Assembly: GCA_964486215.1 (NCBI GenBank)
Contig: CAZALI010000014.1
Span: 1 to 33,003, forward strand
Direction of reading: 5' to 3'
Length of the DNA: 33,003 bases
Origin: RUG343 sp964486215
Lineage (GTDB): Bacteria > Bacillota_I > Bacilli_A > RF39 > UBA660
Part shown: piece after piece, positions 16,301-24,633 of the stretch
Layout of the letters: each line of letters begins with the position of its first letter
Position numbering within the stretch: position 1 is the stretch's first letter
Made by a program: the position numbers and the translations under genes
The notes under the pieces: generated by a model
The model's database searches: none
The model's input: only the letters and a program-made list of their open reading frames with translations
Told to the model about the DNA's origin: nothing

Positions 16301-19300
16301 AAAAACTACTGAGAATTTAAGATTTGTTAACTTAACAACACAAGCAGAGTATACAGTTATAGAAGATTTAGGAGAAAATTCTGACTTTAGATTTATTGAT
16401 GCTGAAGTATCAGGAACTCATAAAGATAGTGAAGGTAATAATGTTGAATTAAGTGGAGATAATATTGAACATACTGTTACAGAGGGAGAAAAGAAAGTAA
16501 CGGGAAAAATTAAATTAACAAATTCAAATTATTATGTAGAAATGAAAAATGCTTATGATTTGACTGAACTTCCAATTGAAAAAATTTGGGATGATAATGA
16601 TGATCAAGATGGCATTAGACCAGATTCAATTACTGTTAATTTATTAGCTGATGGAGAAATTGAACAAGAAAATGTAGTATTAAATCCAACAGATAATGAA
16701 GATGTTACAATTGATGAAGATGGTAATTGGCATTATACTTTTACAGATTTAACTAGATTTAAGGAAGTAGAAGTAGATGGTAAAATTACTTATGAAGAAA
16801 TTGAATATACTGTAGAAGAAGTACTTGATGATGTTGTTACTGGAACAGATGGTACTGGTACTTATAGTACTTCTGTAAATGATGAAGGTAACGTTATAAC
16901 AAATAAGCATACTCCAGAAGTGACAAGTGCAACTGTTATTAAGGTATGGGATGATAATGAAGATAACGATGGTATGAGACCTGAGGTACTAGTTGTATCA
17001 TTCGATGCTGATAATTCTGTTCATACTTTAAGTGCTGATAATAATTGGAGTGTTACAATACCTAACTTACCAAAATATGAAAATGGAGAAGAAATTCAAT
17101 ATACATGGAGTGAAGTTAGTGTTCCAGATGGATATGAATTAACTGGAAATGAAACTGAAAATAATGTTACAACTCTAACTAATAAACATACTCCAGAGAC
17201 AACAACATCAACTGTCATTAAGGTATGGGATGACGATGAAGATAACGATGGTATGAGACCAGAGTCTCTAGATGTAGTACTAAAGGATGGCAATACTACT
17301 GTTGCAGAAGAGACTCTAAATGATGCTAACGACTGGACTGCTACAGTTACAGGTTTACCTAAGTATAGAGACGGAGAAGAGATTGTTTATGTTTGGAGCG
17401 AAGTTAGTGTACCAGACGGATATACACAATTGGATCCTGAAGTTGATGGAACAACTACAACTCTAACTAATAAGCATGAGAATGAGACTACAGAGTCAAC
17501 TGTCATTAAAGTATGGGACGATGATGAAGATAACGATGGTATGAGACCGGATGATCTAGACGTAGTACTAAAGGATGGCGATACTACAGTTGCTGAAGAG
17601 ACTTTAAACGATGCTAACGACTGGACTGCTACAGTTACAGGTTTACCTAAGTATAGAGACGGAGAAGAGATTGTTTATGTTTGGAGCGAAGTTAGTGTAC
17701 CAGACGGATATACACAATTGGATCCTGAAGTTGATGGAACAACTACAACTCTAACTAATAAGCATGAGAATGAGACTACAGAGTCAACTGTCATTAAAGT
17801 ATGGGACGATGATGAAGATAACGATGGTATGAGACCGGATGATCTAGACGTAGTACTAAAGGATGGCGATACTACAGTTGCTGAAGAGACTTTAAACGAT
17901 GCTAACGACTGGACTGCTACAGTTACAGGTTTACCTAAGTATAGAGACGGAGAAGAGATTGTTTATGTTTGGAGCGAAGTTAGTGTACCAGACGGATATA
18001 CACAATTGGATCCTGAAGTTGATGGAACAACTACAACTCTAACTAATAAGCATGAGAATGAGACTACAGAGTCAACTGTTATTAAAGTATGGAATGATGA
18101 CGAGGATAACGATGGTATGAGACCTGAGAGAATCGTTGTATCATTCAGTGGTGATAATACTGATTATGTTTTAGATGAAGCTAATAACTGGACTAAGACA
18201 ATTTCTGATTTACCTAAGTATAAAGATGGAGAAGAAATAGTTTATACATGGACTGAAGTATCAGTACCAGATGGATATGCACTAACTACTTCAGTTAATG
18301 GAACAACTACAACTCTTACAAATACTCATGATAATGAAACTGTTAGTTCAAAAGTTACAAAAGTATGGGATGATGACGAAGACCGTGACGGAAAGAGACA
18401 AACATCTCTAGATGTTACATTAAAAGGTGATAATACTGTAGTAGCAACTGATGTATTAACTGAAGATAATAATTGGACTGCTACAGTTACTGGTTTACCT
18501 AAATATAAAGATGGTAATGAAATTAGTTACATCTGGAGTGAAGGAGAATTAAAAGAAGGTTATACTATGGCAAGTAGTACAACTGATCCTGAAGATGATA
18601 CTAATACAATTATTACTAACCACTATGATCCTGAAAAAACTCGTGTATGTATCAAGAAAGTATGGGATGATGATGGCAATCGTGATGGAAAGAGACCATT
18701 AAGTTTGAAGGTTACATTAAGCAATGGACAATTTGTTACATTGAATGCAGATAATGATTGGTATGCTGAGATTGATGGATTGTTCAAGTATGAAAATCAT
18801 GGTTCATTAATCAACTATACTTGGAATGAAGAAGATGTAGAAGGTTATGAATTAACTGGAAATACTACAGAAGAAGAACTTACTACATTAACAAATACTT
18901 ATGATATTGAAACAACAAGTTCTACTGTTAATAAAGTTTGGGACGATGATGATGATAATGATGGTAAGAGACCAGAGACTATTACTGTTAAGTTAACTGC
19001 TGATGATCCATCATTTGAAGATGTAACTAAGACATTGTCTGAAGATAATGAATGGACTGCTACGGTTACTGGATTACCTAAGTATATGAATAATGGTGAA
19101 AATGAAGTTACTTATACTTGGAGTGAAGTTAGCGTTCCAGATGGATATACATTAGAAGAGCCTGTTGTTAGTGGTACAACAACAACTCTAACTAATAAGC
19201 ATGTTCCAGAAAAGACAGAAGTACCTGTAAAGAAGATTTGGGATGAAACTAATAATACATTTGGATTTGATTCACCTCTATCTGTCAAAGTAAACTTACT

Positions 19301-20501
19301 TGCTAATGGTACTAAAGTTCGCGATGTAGTATTAAATGCTAATAATGAATGGAAATATGTATTTGAAGATTTACCTAAGTATGATAATAAAGAAGAAATA
19401 ACTTACTTAGTAGAGGAAGAAGAAGTACCTGACTATGACTTCTCACTTGAAGGTAATGTTACTGATGGATTTGAAATTACTAATACATATAATCCAAGCC
19501 TAGTTCCAGTAAAAGTTACTAAGACTTGGAATGATAATCTTGACCAAGATGGTAAGAGAGATGGTTCTATTATTCTTATCCTAACTGGTAAAGTAGGTGA
19601 GAAAGTAGTTTATACTAGTCCTGAAACTCCAGTTACTGGAAGCGTAGATGACGAGAAATGGTATTACACATTTGAAGATTTACCAGAAAAATATCACGGT
19701 GAACCTATTAAATATTCAGTAACTGAAAAATTACCAGATGGTAGTGTTTATACTGGTGAAAATGTCAGTGATGTGGAAATCATGAATAGTTATGATCCTC
19801 AAACTGTTAGTTTCAATTTAACTAAGATTTGGGACGATGATAATGATAATGATCGTGTAAGACCAGAATCTATCACTATACATTTACTTCAAGATGGTGT
19901 TGAGATAGATAAAGCTGTTATTACTGAAGCTGATAATTGGAGTTATTCTAAGAGTGGTTTACCTAAATATAGAGATCATGGCGTTCTAATTAAATACACT
20001 ATTGAAGAAGACGTAGTCGAAGGATATAAGCCTCCAGTAATTAGTTATACTGAAGGAGAAGAAGAGATTACATCTACAATTACTAATCCTCATGAAAATG
20101 AGAAAGCATCTCTTGAGATACAAAAGGTATGGGTAGATGATAATAACAAATATAAATTACGTCCTAAGACTATTACTGTTCAAATATTCGCAAATGGTAA
20201 ATTAATCAGAACTATTGATATTACTGAGTCTGATAACTGGAGAAAAGTAATTAGTGATTTGAATAAATATCTACAAGGAGAAGAAATAGAATACACAATT
20301 ATTGAATTACCTGTTGATGGATATTCTACTACTATAGATGGATATACAATTACTAATACTATATTACCTATAGGTAAGACAGAAATTACACCTCCTAATA
20401 CTAAAGTAGGAGATACAGATACTAAGAGTAATTTATTACTATTAATAATCTTATTAGTAACTAGTGTTATTTCTGCAGTTACAACTAGTATTAAAAATTA
20501 G
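13377..20501 (+). CDS. Giant surface adhesin: vWA domain, Cna_B stalk, PPNT sorting-like signal
   Basis: A 2374-residue exported protein likely built as a pilus-tip-like adhesin. Residues 1-30 form a basic-hydrophobic signal segment. A von Willebrand A domain follows (about 80-410), with MIDAS motif DVSGS (D91, S93, S95), Thr in YGGGTNW and Asp in VTDGSPT, and an insert with two Cys. After beta-rich linker domains, about 13 Cna_B-type domains span residues about 1062-2330; each begins K-x-W plus an Asp-rich loop (WDDDEDNDGxRP), holds LPKY and Y-x-W-S-E, and ends TLTNxH. The Lys, Glu and Asn are placed to form internal isopeptide bonds, as known for Cna_B. The C terminus has PPNT (2339-2342), then a hydrophobic tail and a short KN end, resembling a non-LPXTG sorting signal. 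A sortase gene follows 70 bp later. Confidence 0.93.
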   Translation: MKSKNFKFKFLFFSVIFLIILFFAAILLNNTTSKLSLDAKKVSDGGNINVPNHYKTLENNRDGTFTLELSVEGAIEPEQKTAKANVLVLYDVSGSMTNNNSYVYAVNPLGNYRRANNGSYAQLRNCNNGNTVDQGYQYDVCYYEGNRLVPYNGTRYIYTTRAAASEKAVRDFATQLYEFNQPKEEGGELLDNIQMSLITFSSQNHSSTTYTPGDETNAAWLEQEWTNDPDDFNSHLSATGYNNSRQLTYGGGTNWEAALQAAYNYLNSKDGNGNYVTDADPTYVLFVTDGSPTYGINTGSGFDGYLTHYVEAQDQSLLVHNFNTATHSAGTEDNPSNTMLYGIFTFGSSNDNNPNYLDDLIYYAHNNGDMGSRTAGVGSNSEGIEDVYFNASSSESLNEAIDTILNAIVEAVGVTEVSILDGTTNEAKLSSGEVAPLLTVDESTYKYWMSKDVYPYDPLNTDPDMVKGADYDYYTDRIDRNTGKKFYVYTKDLGNGKLEVSWTRPSEPDTHHTIEVVGTIEKTRDPNAEDPDQLVMRVQWKKHCTQTTTGDGTDDCGYSPEIFFNQDPPAAYLDENGAVQWDLSSVGTLLNGVTYSVSFDVWKTQMVFDLIADLNNGLVQPEELEDGYIDPETGTYGKYAGLEEYVYFDSTSHACENPDGCWRLRTNTTAELNYKDTREGDNPDEHEAGYTNPEGIEVFSNTITIEKDWKNYLDGADKELPDSVEVQLLMDGEPYLTTSLTKANEWKTPDDEPIFISYGIMRVDEETGKVEILDNTPGHDYSFTEIDDEHYNYQLVSETVHPMIYNGEQVRLVKVDANMTSNFTIEDDPLEDYEIPEEMKNDEDLQYAKSARGNEFVRLEKGGPVYYVRHAATAKLNAINYRRSNLNVYKAVDGNAPADQLYKFNITVNDPGNTEVQNGEVVPANLYFSVWDSEKKEYVDIDDRLTATGWDKEIKDSAWTGYYHGPNGSTITVQLKTTENLRFVNLTTQAEYTVIEDLGENSDFRFIDAEVSGTHKDSEGNNVELSGDNIEHTVTEGEKKVTGKIKLTNSNYYVEMKNAYDLTELPIEKIWDDNDDQDGIRPDSITVNLLADGEIEQENVVLNPTDNEDVTIDEDGNWHYTFTDLTRFKEVEVDGKITYEEIEYTVEEVLDDVVTGTDGTGTYSTSVNDEGNVITNKHTPEVTSATVIKVWDDNEDNDGMRPEVLVVSFDADNSVHTLSADNNWSVTIPNLPKYENGEEIQYTWSEVSVPDGYELTGNETENNVTTLTNKHTPETTTSTVIKVWDDDEDNDGMRPESLDVVLKDGNTTVAEETLNDANDWTATVTGLPKYRDGEEIVYVWSEVSVPDGYTQLDPEVDGTTTTLTNKHENETTESTVIKVWDDDEDNDGMRPDDLDVVLKDGDTTVAEETLNDANDWTATVTGLPKYRDGEEIVYVWSEVSVPDGYTQLDPEVDGTTTTLTNKHENETTESTVIKVWDDDEDNDGMRPDDLDVVLKDGDTTVAEETLNDANDWTATVTGLPKYRDGEEIVYVWSEVSVPDGYTQLDPEVDGTTTTLTNKHENETTESTVIKVWNDDEDNDGMRPERIVVSFSGDNTDYVLDEANNWTKTISDLPKYKDGEEIVYTWTEVSVPDGYALTTSVNGTTTTLTNTHDNETVSSKVTKVWDDDEDRDGKRQTSLDVTLKGDNTVVATDVLTEDNNWTATVTGLPKYKDGNEISYIWSEGELKEGYTMASSTTDPEDDTNTIITNHYDPEKTRVCIKKVWDDDGNRDGKRPLSLKVTLSNGQFVTLNADNDWYAEIDGLFKYENHGSLINYTWNEEDVEGYELTGNTTEEELTTLTNTYDIETTSSTVNKVWDDDDDNDGKRPETITVKLTADDPSFEDVTKTLSEDNEWTATVTGLPKYMNNGENEVTYTWSEVSVPDGYTLEEPVVSGTTTTLTNKHVPEKTEVPVKKIWDETNNTFGFDSPLSVKVNLLANGTKVRDVVLNANNEWKYVFEDLPKYDNKEEITYLVEEEEVPDYDFSLEGNVTDGFEITNTYNPSLVPVKVTKTWNDNLDQDGKRDGSIILILTGKVGEKVVYTSPETPVTGSVDDEKWYYTFEDLPEKYHGEPIKYSVTEKLPDGSVYTGENVSDVEIMNSYDPQTVSFNLTKIWDDDNDNDRVRPESITIHLLQDGVEIDKAVITEADNWSYSKSGLPKYRDHGVLIKYTIEEDVVEGYKPPVISYTEGEEEITSTITNPHENEKASLEIQKVWVDDNNKYKLRPKTITVQIFANGKLIRTIDITESDNWRKVISDLNKYLQGEEIEYTIIELPVDGYSTTIDGYTITNTILPIGKTEITPPNTKVGDTDTKSNLLLLIILLVTSVISAVTTSIKN
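17205..18068 (+). repeat. Three tandem 288-bp Cna_B repeat units
   Basis: Units at 17205-17492, 17493-17780 and 17781-18068 each encode 96 residues. The second and third appear identical in DNA over the full 288 bp; the first differs at scattered positions. Flanking Cna_B units (from 16566 and from 18069) are clearly diverged. This indicates a recent in-frame duplication by unequal recombination or slippage. Confidence 0.93.
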
Positions 20502-20521
20502 AAGCTTAGGCTTCTTTTTTT
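20500..20521 (+). terminator. Terminator of the giant adhesin
   Basis: AGAAGC (20500-20505), loop TTAG, GCTTCT (20510-20515), then T residues. The stop TAG (20499-20501) overlaps the 5' arm, and the T run merges with the next -35 box. Confidence 0.88.
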
Positions 20522-20549
20522 TGACGTAATATTTATTTAATGATATAAT
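20521..20549 (+). promoter_or_regulatory. Promoter of the first sortase gene
   Basis: TTGACG (20521-20526), 17-bp spacer, TATAAT (20544-20549) with extended TGA. The ATGs at 20550 and 20553 would precede the transcription start, so ATG 20574 is the translation start. Confidence 0.8.
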
Positions 20550-20573
20550 ATGATGCTTGAAAAGAGAGATATT

Positions 20574-21266
20574 ATGAAGAAAAGGTATATAGTTGTATTA
20601 TTATTCTCATTTATAATAATGGCTTTTGTTAATATGAGAGTTATTGATAATACTTTTAGTATTGCCTATAACGATAATAGTAAAATAATTATTAAAGATG
20701 AGAATGAAAAAATAGATATTTCTAAAATACAAGAACATTATAGTAATAAAGATATTATTGCTTATATAGAAATACCTGATGTATTAAGTGCTCCTGTTGC
20801 TCAGACTAGTAATAATGATTATTACTTAAATCATGATCTATATAAGAGAGATGATATTAAAGGTAGTGTCTTTTTAGATTTTAGAAATAAACTTAGTGAT
20901 AGAAAAATACTATTATATGGACATAGTGGTAAAGAGAAAGATCTTCCTTTCTTACCATTAAATAATTATAGTGAGGAATCTTTTTATAAAGAACATCCAT
21001 ATATATATTTATATACTACTGAAGGAAAGAAAAAGTACTTAATATTTTCTGCTTATATAGAAGATAGTGATTATGACTATGTCAATTTAAATAGTTTTTC
21101 TGGACTTAGTTATAAAGAACATTTAATAAAATTAAAAAATAAATCTAATTATAATGTTGATGTTAATATAGATGATAATTCTAAAGTTATTATTCTACAG
21201 ACTTGTAGTATGACTAATGAAGGACTTGGTAGATATCAAATTATAGTTGGAATAGAAAAAGAATAG
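20574..21266 (+). CDS. Class B-like sortase (first of two)
   Basis: Membrane-bound cysteine transpeptidase that joins surface proteins carrying a sorting signal to the cell wall or to each other. The 230-residue protein has one N-terminal membrane segment (about 5-22) and the catalytic triad: H117 in LLYGHSGKE, C211 in LQTCSMT and R220 in GRYQIIVG. FLPLNNYSEESFYKEHPYIYLYT and the YLIFSAYI segment fit class B sortases. The substrate is most likely the giant adhesin, whose gene ends 72 bp upstream; recognition of PPNT is inference. The start is ATG 20574 (AGAGAG upstream). A consensus promoter makes it separately expressed. It ends in its own terminator. Confidence 0.9.
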   Translation: MKKRYIVVLLFSFIIMAFVNMRVIDNTFSIAYNDNSKIIIKDENEKIDISKIQEHYSNKDIIAYIEIPDVLSAPVAQTSNNDYYLNHDLYKRDDIKGSVFLDFRNKLSDRKILLYGHSGKEKDLPFLPLNNYSEESFYKEHPYIYLYTTEGKKKYLIFSAYIEDSDYDYVNLNSFSGLSYKEHLIKLKNKSNYNVDVNIDDNSKVIILQTCSMTNEGLGRYQIIVGIEKE

Positions 21267-21284
21267 AATATTCTATTCTTTTTT
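21259..21284 (+). terminator. Sortase 1 terminator, 22-bp palindrome
   Basis: AAGAATAG (21259-21266) pairs with CTATTCTT (21273-21280) around AATATT; the whole site is a 22-base palindrome followed by six T. The stop TAG (21264-21266) is in the 5' arm. Confidence 0.88.
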
Positions 21285-21292
21285 GTTATAAT
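21284..21292 (+). promoter_or_regulatory. Extended -10 of the P-type ATPase promoter
   Basis: TGTTATAAT directly follows the terminator T run; its -35 position falls inside the terminator palindrome. The predicted start near 21299 leaves fewer than ten bases before ATG 21308. Confidence 0.6.
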
Positions 21293-21307
21293 TTTAATGG
21301 TGATAAG

Positions 21308-23914
21308 ATGAATTATTATTCTATTAGTGATGATAAATTATTTGATACTTTAAATACTTCTAGTAATGGTATTAAGAGTAGTGAAGTAGAAAAGAGAATA
21401 GAGAAATATGGTAGTAATAAGTTACCTGATAATAATGATTATAGTCTTTTAAAAATTATTATTAGTGAATTAATAGATCCTATCGTATTACTATTATTTA
21501 TGGCTATAATAATATCTTTAATAGTAGGAGAGTATGTTGATGCGATTGCGATATTTGTTATAGTACTTGTTGATTTAATACTTGGTACTTATCAAGAAGC
21601 TAAAGCTAATAATACTATTAAAGCTTTATCTAAGTTAGTACCAGATGATGTTAAAGTAAGAAGAGATAATGATGATACTTTAATAGATGTTAGTGAATTA
21701 GTAGTAGGTGATTTAGTTTACTTAGAGTCTGGTGATAAAGTACCTGCTGATATGAGAATAATAGAAGAACATAATTTATGTGTTGATGAGTCTATTTTAA
21801 CGGGAGAAAGTATTTCTGTAGAAAAAGATGTTGGAGTATTAAAAGATAATTTAGTAATAAATGATCAAACTAATATGGTATTTGCTGGTACTAGTATTTT
21901 AACTGGTAGAGCTAAAGCTATTGTAGTGGGAGTTGGATCTAATACTGAGATAGGTAAGATAGCTAGTAGTGTTCAAGAAGTAAAAGAAGAGAAGTCTCCT
22001 CTAAATATTAGAATAGCTAAATTTTCTAAACAGATATGTTTATTAGTAGGAGGACTTTCAGTTATTTTACTTGTGCTTTTAATTAGTAAAGGAATGCCTC
22101 TTTCTGAAGTATTATTATCAGTAGTAGCTCTTGCTGTATCAGCTATGCCTGAAGGACTTCCTCTAGCTTTAACTATGGCTCTTACTATTGCTTCTAATAA
22201 GATGGCTAAGAAGAATGTTGTTGCGAAAAAGTTAGAAGCAGTAGAAGCAATGGGTAGTTGTACAGTTATTGCGAGTGATAAGACTGGTACTTTAACGGTT
22301 AATGAACAAACAGCTAAGAAAATTGTTCTTCCTGATGGAAGTGAATACGATATTAGTGGATCTGGTTATGATGAAGAAGGAAAAGTTACTGGTAAAAATA
22401 TATCTTTAGCTAAAGAATTATCTCTACTTGGAGTTTTAAACAATGAAGCTGAAATAGATGGAGAAGAAAGAATAGGAGACTCTATTGATTTAGCCTTTTT
22501 AGTCCTTGGTAAAAAATTAGATGTTGATACTGGTGATATTAAAATATTAGAGACTATTCCATATGAATCTCAAAATAAATATTCAGCAGTTTTTTATGAG
22601 AAAGATGGAGAAGTTTATTGTACTATTAAAGGTTCTTTAGAAGTAGTACTTGATCATTCTAGTAAGATTAATGGACTTAAAAAGTTTGATAAAGATAAGA
22701 TTTTTCAGCAAAATGAATCATTATCAAGTGATGGATACAGAGTTATTTCTTTAGCAGTTGGTAAAATTAAGAAGAAAGATAAATATAGTGAAGCTGATAT
22801 TAAGAATTTAACTTTTATGGGTTTAGTTGGTTTTATTGATCCAATTAGAAAAGAAGTTAGTACGGCAATTAACGCTAGTCGTGAGGCTGGTATTAGAGTT
22901 CTTATGGTTACGGGTGATCATCCTCTAACAGCCTTTAAAATAGCTAAAGATTTAAAATTAACTGATAGTTATGATACCGTTACAACTAGTAGAGAAGTAG
23001 AAGAGTACTTAGAAAAAGGTGAAGAAGAATTTGATAAATTTGTCAGTAAAAAAATTGTCTTTTCTAGAGTTACACCAATAGAAAAATTAAAGATAATTGA
23101 ATCATTAAAAAGAAGTGGAGAATTTGTTTCAGTTACTGGTGATGGAGTAAATGATGTACCAGCACTTCATGTCGCTAATGTAGGTATATCTATGGGTAGT
23201 GGTAGTGATATTGCGAGAGAATCATCTAAACTAGTTTTGATGGATGATAACTTCAAATCTATTGTGAGTGGTATATTTGAAGGTAGAATAGCTTATGCCA
23301 ATATTAGAAAAATAATTTTCTTTCTTATGTCTTGTGGGTTTGCCGAAGTGTTATTCTTTGTTTTATCTATTATGTTTGATCTACCAGTACCATTACTTGC
23401 GATACAGCTATTATGGTTAAATGTAGTAACTGATGGTATACAGGACATTGCTTTATCTTTTGAAGCTGGAGAAGACTCTATTAAGACAGATAAGGCACGT
23501 TCTCCAAGTGAAGATTTATTTGACAGGAATTTAAAAGAAGAAATATTAATAGCTGGTCTTAGTATGGGACTTATTGTCTTTGGACTTTGGATATATCTTT
23601 TAAAAGTAGCTATGATAGATACATATATTGCGAGAGGATATATCATAATACTTATGATTATTCTTCAGAATATGCATGCCTTTAATTGTAGAAGTGAAAA
23701 GAAGAGTATCTTTACTTTGAATAAATCTAATCCAATATTCTTCTTTGGAGTAATAGGTTCTATGGTATTAGGTATTCTAATGATGGAAGTTCCATTCTTA
23801 TCAGTATTCTTAAAGACTAGTCCTATTCCAGCAATGCATGTAGTATATCTATTTACTATTGGATTTATAATAGTTATTGTTATGGAAATATATAAAATGA
23901 TTAAATGGAGGTAG
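21308..23914 (+). CDS. P-type cation ATPase, Ca2+-transporting type
   Basis: An 868-residue P2-type ATPase that would export a cation, most likely Ca2+, across the membrane. Domains in order: N-terminal actuator-linked cation domain, TGES actuator loop (LTGESISVEK), the membrane motif PEGLP, phosphorylation site D324 in SDKTGTLT, nucleotide-binding domain, MVTGDHPLTA, the hinge VTGDGVNDVPAL, and TM6 WLNVVTDGIQDIALSFE. The Glu of PEGLP and the Asn and Asp of N-x-x-TD match Ca2+ site II of SERCA. Continuing QDIAL instead of the usual LPALAL leaves some doubt about the ion. It has ten predicted membrane segments. It starts at ATG 21308 after GGTGAT, and the next gene follows its stop with two bases between. 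It lies between two sortase genes. Confidence 0.92.
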   Translation: MNYYSISDDKLFDTLNTSSNGIKSSEVEKRIEKYGSNKLPDNNDYSLLKIIISELIDPIVLLLFMAIIISLIVGEYVDAIAIFVIVLVDLILGTYQEAKANNTIKALSKLVPDDVKVRRDNDDTLIDVSELVVGDLVYLESGDKVPADMRIIEEHNLCVDESILTGESISVEKDVGVLKDNLVINDQTNMVFAGTSILTGRAKAIVVGVGSNTEIGKIASSVQEVKEEKSPLNIRIAKFSKQICLLVGGLSVILLVLLISKGMPLSEVLLSVVALAVSAMPEGLPLALTMALTIASNKMAKKNVVAKKLEAVEAMGSCTVIASDKTGTLTVNEQTAKKIVLPDGSEYDISGSGYDEEGKVTGKNISLAKELSLLGVLNNEAEIDGEERIGDSIDLAFLVLGKKLDVDTGDIKILETIPYESQNKYSAVFYEKDGEVYCTIKGSLEVVLDHSSKINGLKKFDKDKIFQQNESLSSDGYRVISLAVGKIKKKDKYSEADIKNLTFMGLVGFIDPIRKEVSTAINASREAGIRVLMVTGDHPLTAFKIAKDLKLTDSYDTVTTSREVEEYLEKGEEEFDKFVSKKIVFSRVTPIEKLKIIESLKRSGEFVSVTGDGVNDVPALHVANVGISMGSGSDIARESSKLVLMDDNFKSIVSGIFEGRIAYANIRKIIFFLMSCGFAEVLFFVLSIMFDLPVPLLAIQLLWLNVVTDGIQDIALSFEAGEDSIKTDKARSPSEDLFDRNLKEEILIAGLSMGLIVFGLWIYLLKVAMIDTYIARGYIIILMIILQNMHAFNCRSEKKSIFTLNKSNPIFFFGVIGSMVLGILMMEVPFLSVFLKTSPIPAMHVVYLFTIGFIIVIVMEIYKMIKWR

Positions 23915-23915
23915 T

Positions 23916-24557
23916 ATGAAAGATATTTTTAATAAATATATGAATAATACTTTAAAATTAGATAGATATCAAAAGATAGCAGTTATTGCCTCATTAATAG
24001 TTATTACTGGTATATTTGGTTGGGTATATGAAGTTATTTTCTATTACTTTAATGGTGGTATGAAGATGTTTTATATGAGAGGAGCTAACTTTTTACCTTG
24101 GATTAATATCTATGCGATTGGTTCTGTTATGATAATTATTCTTACTCATAAATTTAAAAATAATCCATTATTTGTTTTTTTAATAGCTTTTATTTCTACG
24201 GGTATTTTAGAATACTTTTCTGGTTATTTCTTACTTAAGATTACTGGTATGAGATGTTGGGATTATAATACAGAAATTCTTAATTTTGGAAATATAGATG
24301 GTTTTGTATGTTTAAGAAGTGTTGGTTTCTTTGGACTTAGTGGATTATTACTTGTATATGGATTTGTTCCAGGACTTATATGGTTATCTACTAAAGTAAA
24401 TAAAAAGACATATGCGATAATTAGTGTCATAATATGTAGTATATTCTTATTAGATGAATTATATAACTTAGTATTTGCGAGAATATTAGGTACTCCTAGA
24501 GCATCTAGTATATATAAAAATCTTGGTATTCCGTACATGAATTACTTTGATTATTAG
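23916..24557 (+). CDS. CmpB-like (ABC_trans_CmpB family) membrane protein
   Basis: A 213-residue polytopic membrane protein with about six segments. It fits the putative ABC-transporter type IV/CmpB family, whose function is not established: FGWVYEVIFYYF near the N terminus, MRGANFLPWINIYAIGSV, then the family-typical MRCWDYNTEILNFGNIDG and VCLRSVGFFGLSG. No ATPase domain partner is encoded nearby, so transport is unproven. It starts one base after the P-ATPase stop with TGGAGGT upstream, so the two are co-transcribed. Its TAG stop opens a strong terminator. Confidence 0.8.
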   Translation: MKDIFNKYMNNTLKLDRYQKIAVIASLIVITGIFGWVYEVIFYYFNGGMKMFYMRGANFLPWINIYAIGSVMIIILTHKFKNNPLFVFLIAFISTGILEYFSGYFLLKITGMRCWDYNTEILNFGNIDGFVCLRSVGFFGLSGLLLVYGFVPGLIWLSTKVNKKTYAIISVIICSIFLLDELYNLVFARILGTPRASSIYKNLGIPYMNYFDY

Positions 24558-24580
24558 ACTGCTTAGGCAGTCTCTTTTTT
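24556..24580 (+). terminator. Terminator of the ATPase-CmpB unit
   Basis: AGACTGC (24556-24562), loop TTAG, GCAGTCT (24567-24573), then a T run. The stop TAG (24555-24557) overlaps the 5' arm; the last T starts the next -35 box. The TTAG loop is the same as in the giant-adhesin terminator. Confidence 0.92.
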
Positions 24581-24608
24581 TGACAAAATAAGCAAAATAT
24601 GGTATAAT
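24580..24608 (+). promoter_or_regulatory. Consensus promoter of the second sortase gene
   Basis: TTGACA (24580-24585), 17-bp spacer, TATAAT (24603-24608) with TGG extension: both hexamers match the vegetative sigma factor consensus exactly. This suggests strong, constitutive expression. Confidence 0.88.
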
Positions 24609-24633
24609 TTACGCACTAATGGGGGTTAGGTTT

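Noticed and set aside
17205..18068. Tandem repeats as a CRISPR array
   Set aside because: The 288-bp units code in frame for Cna_B domains and there are no short repeats with unique spacers or cas genes.
20550..20573. ATG 20550 or 20553 as sortase 1 start
   Set aside because: They lie directly after the -10 box, before the expected transcription start.
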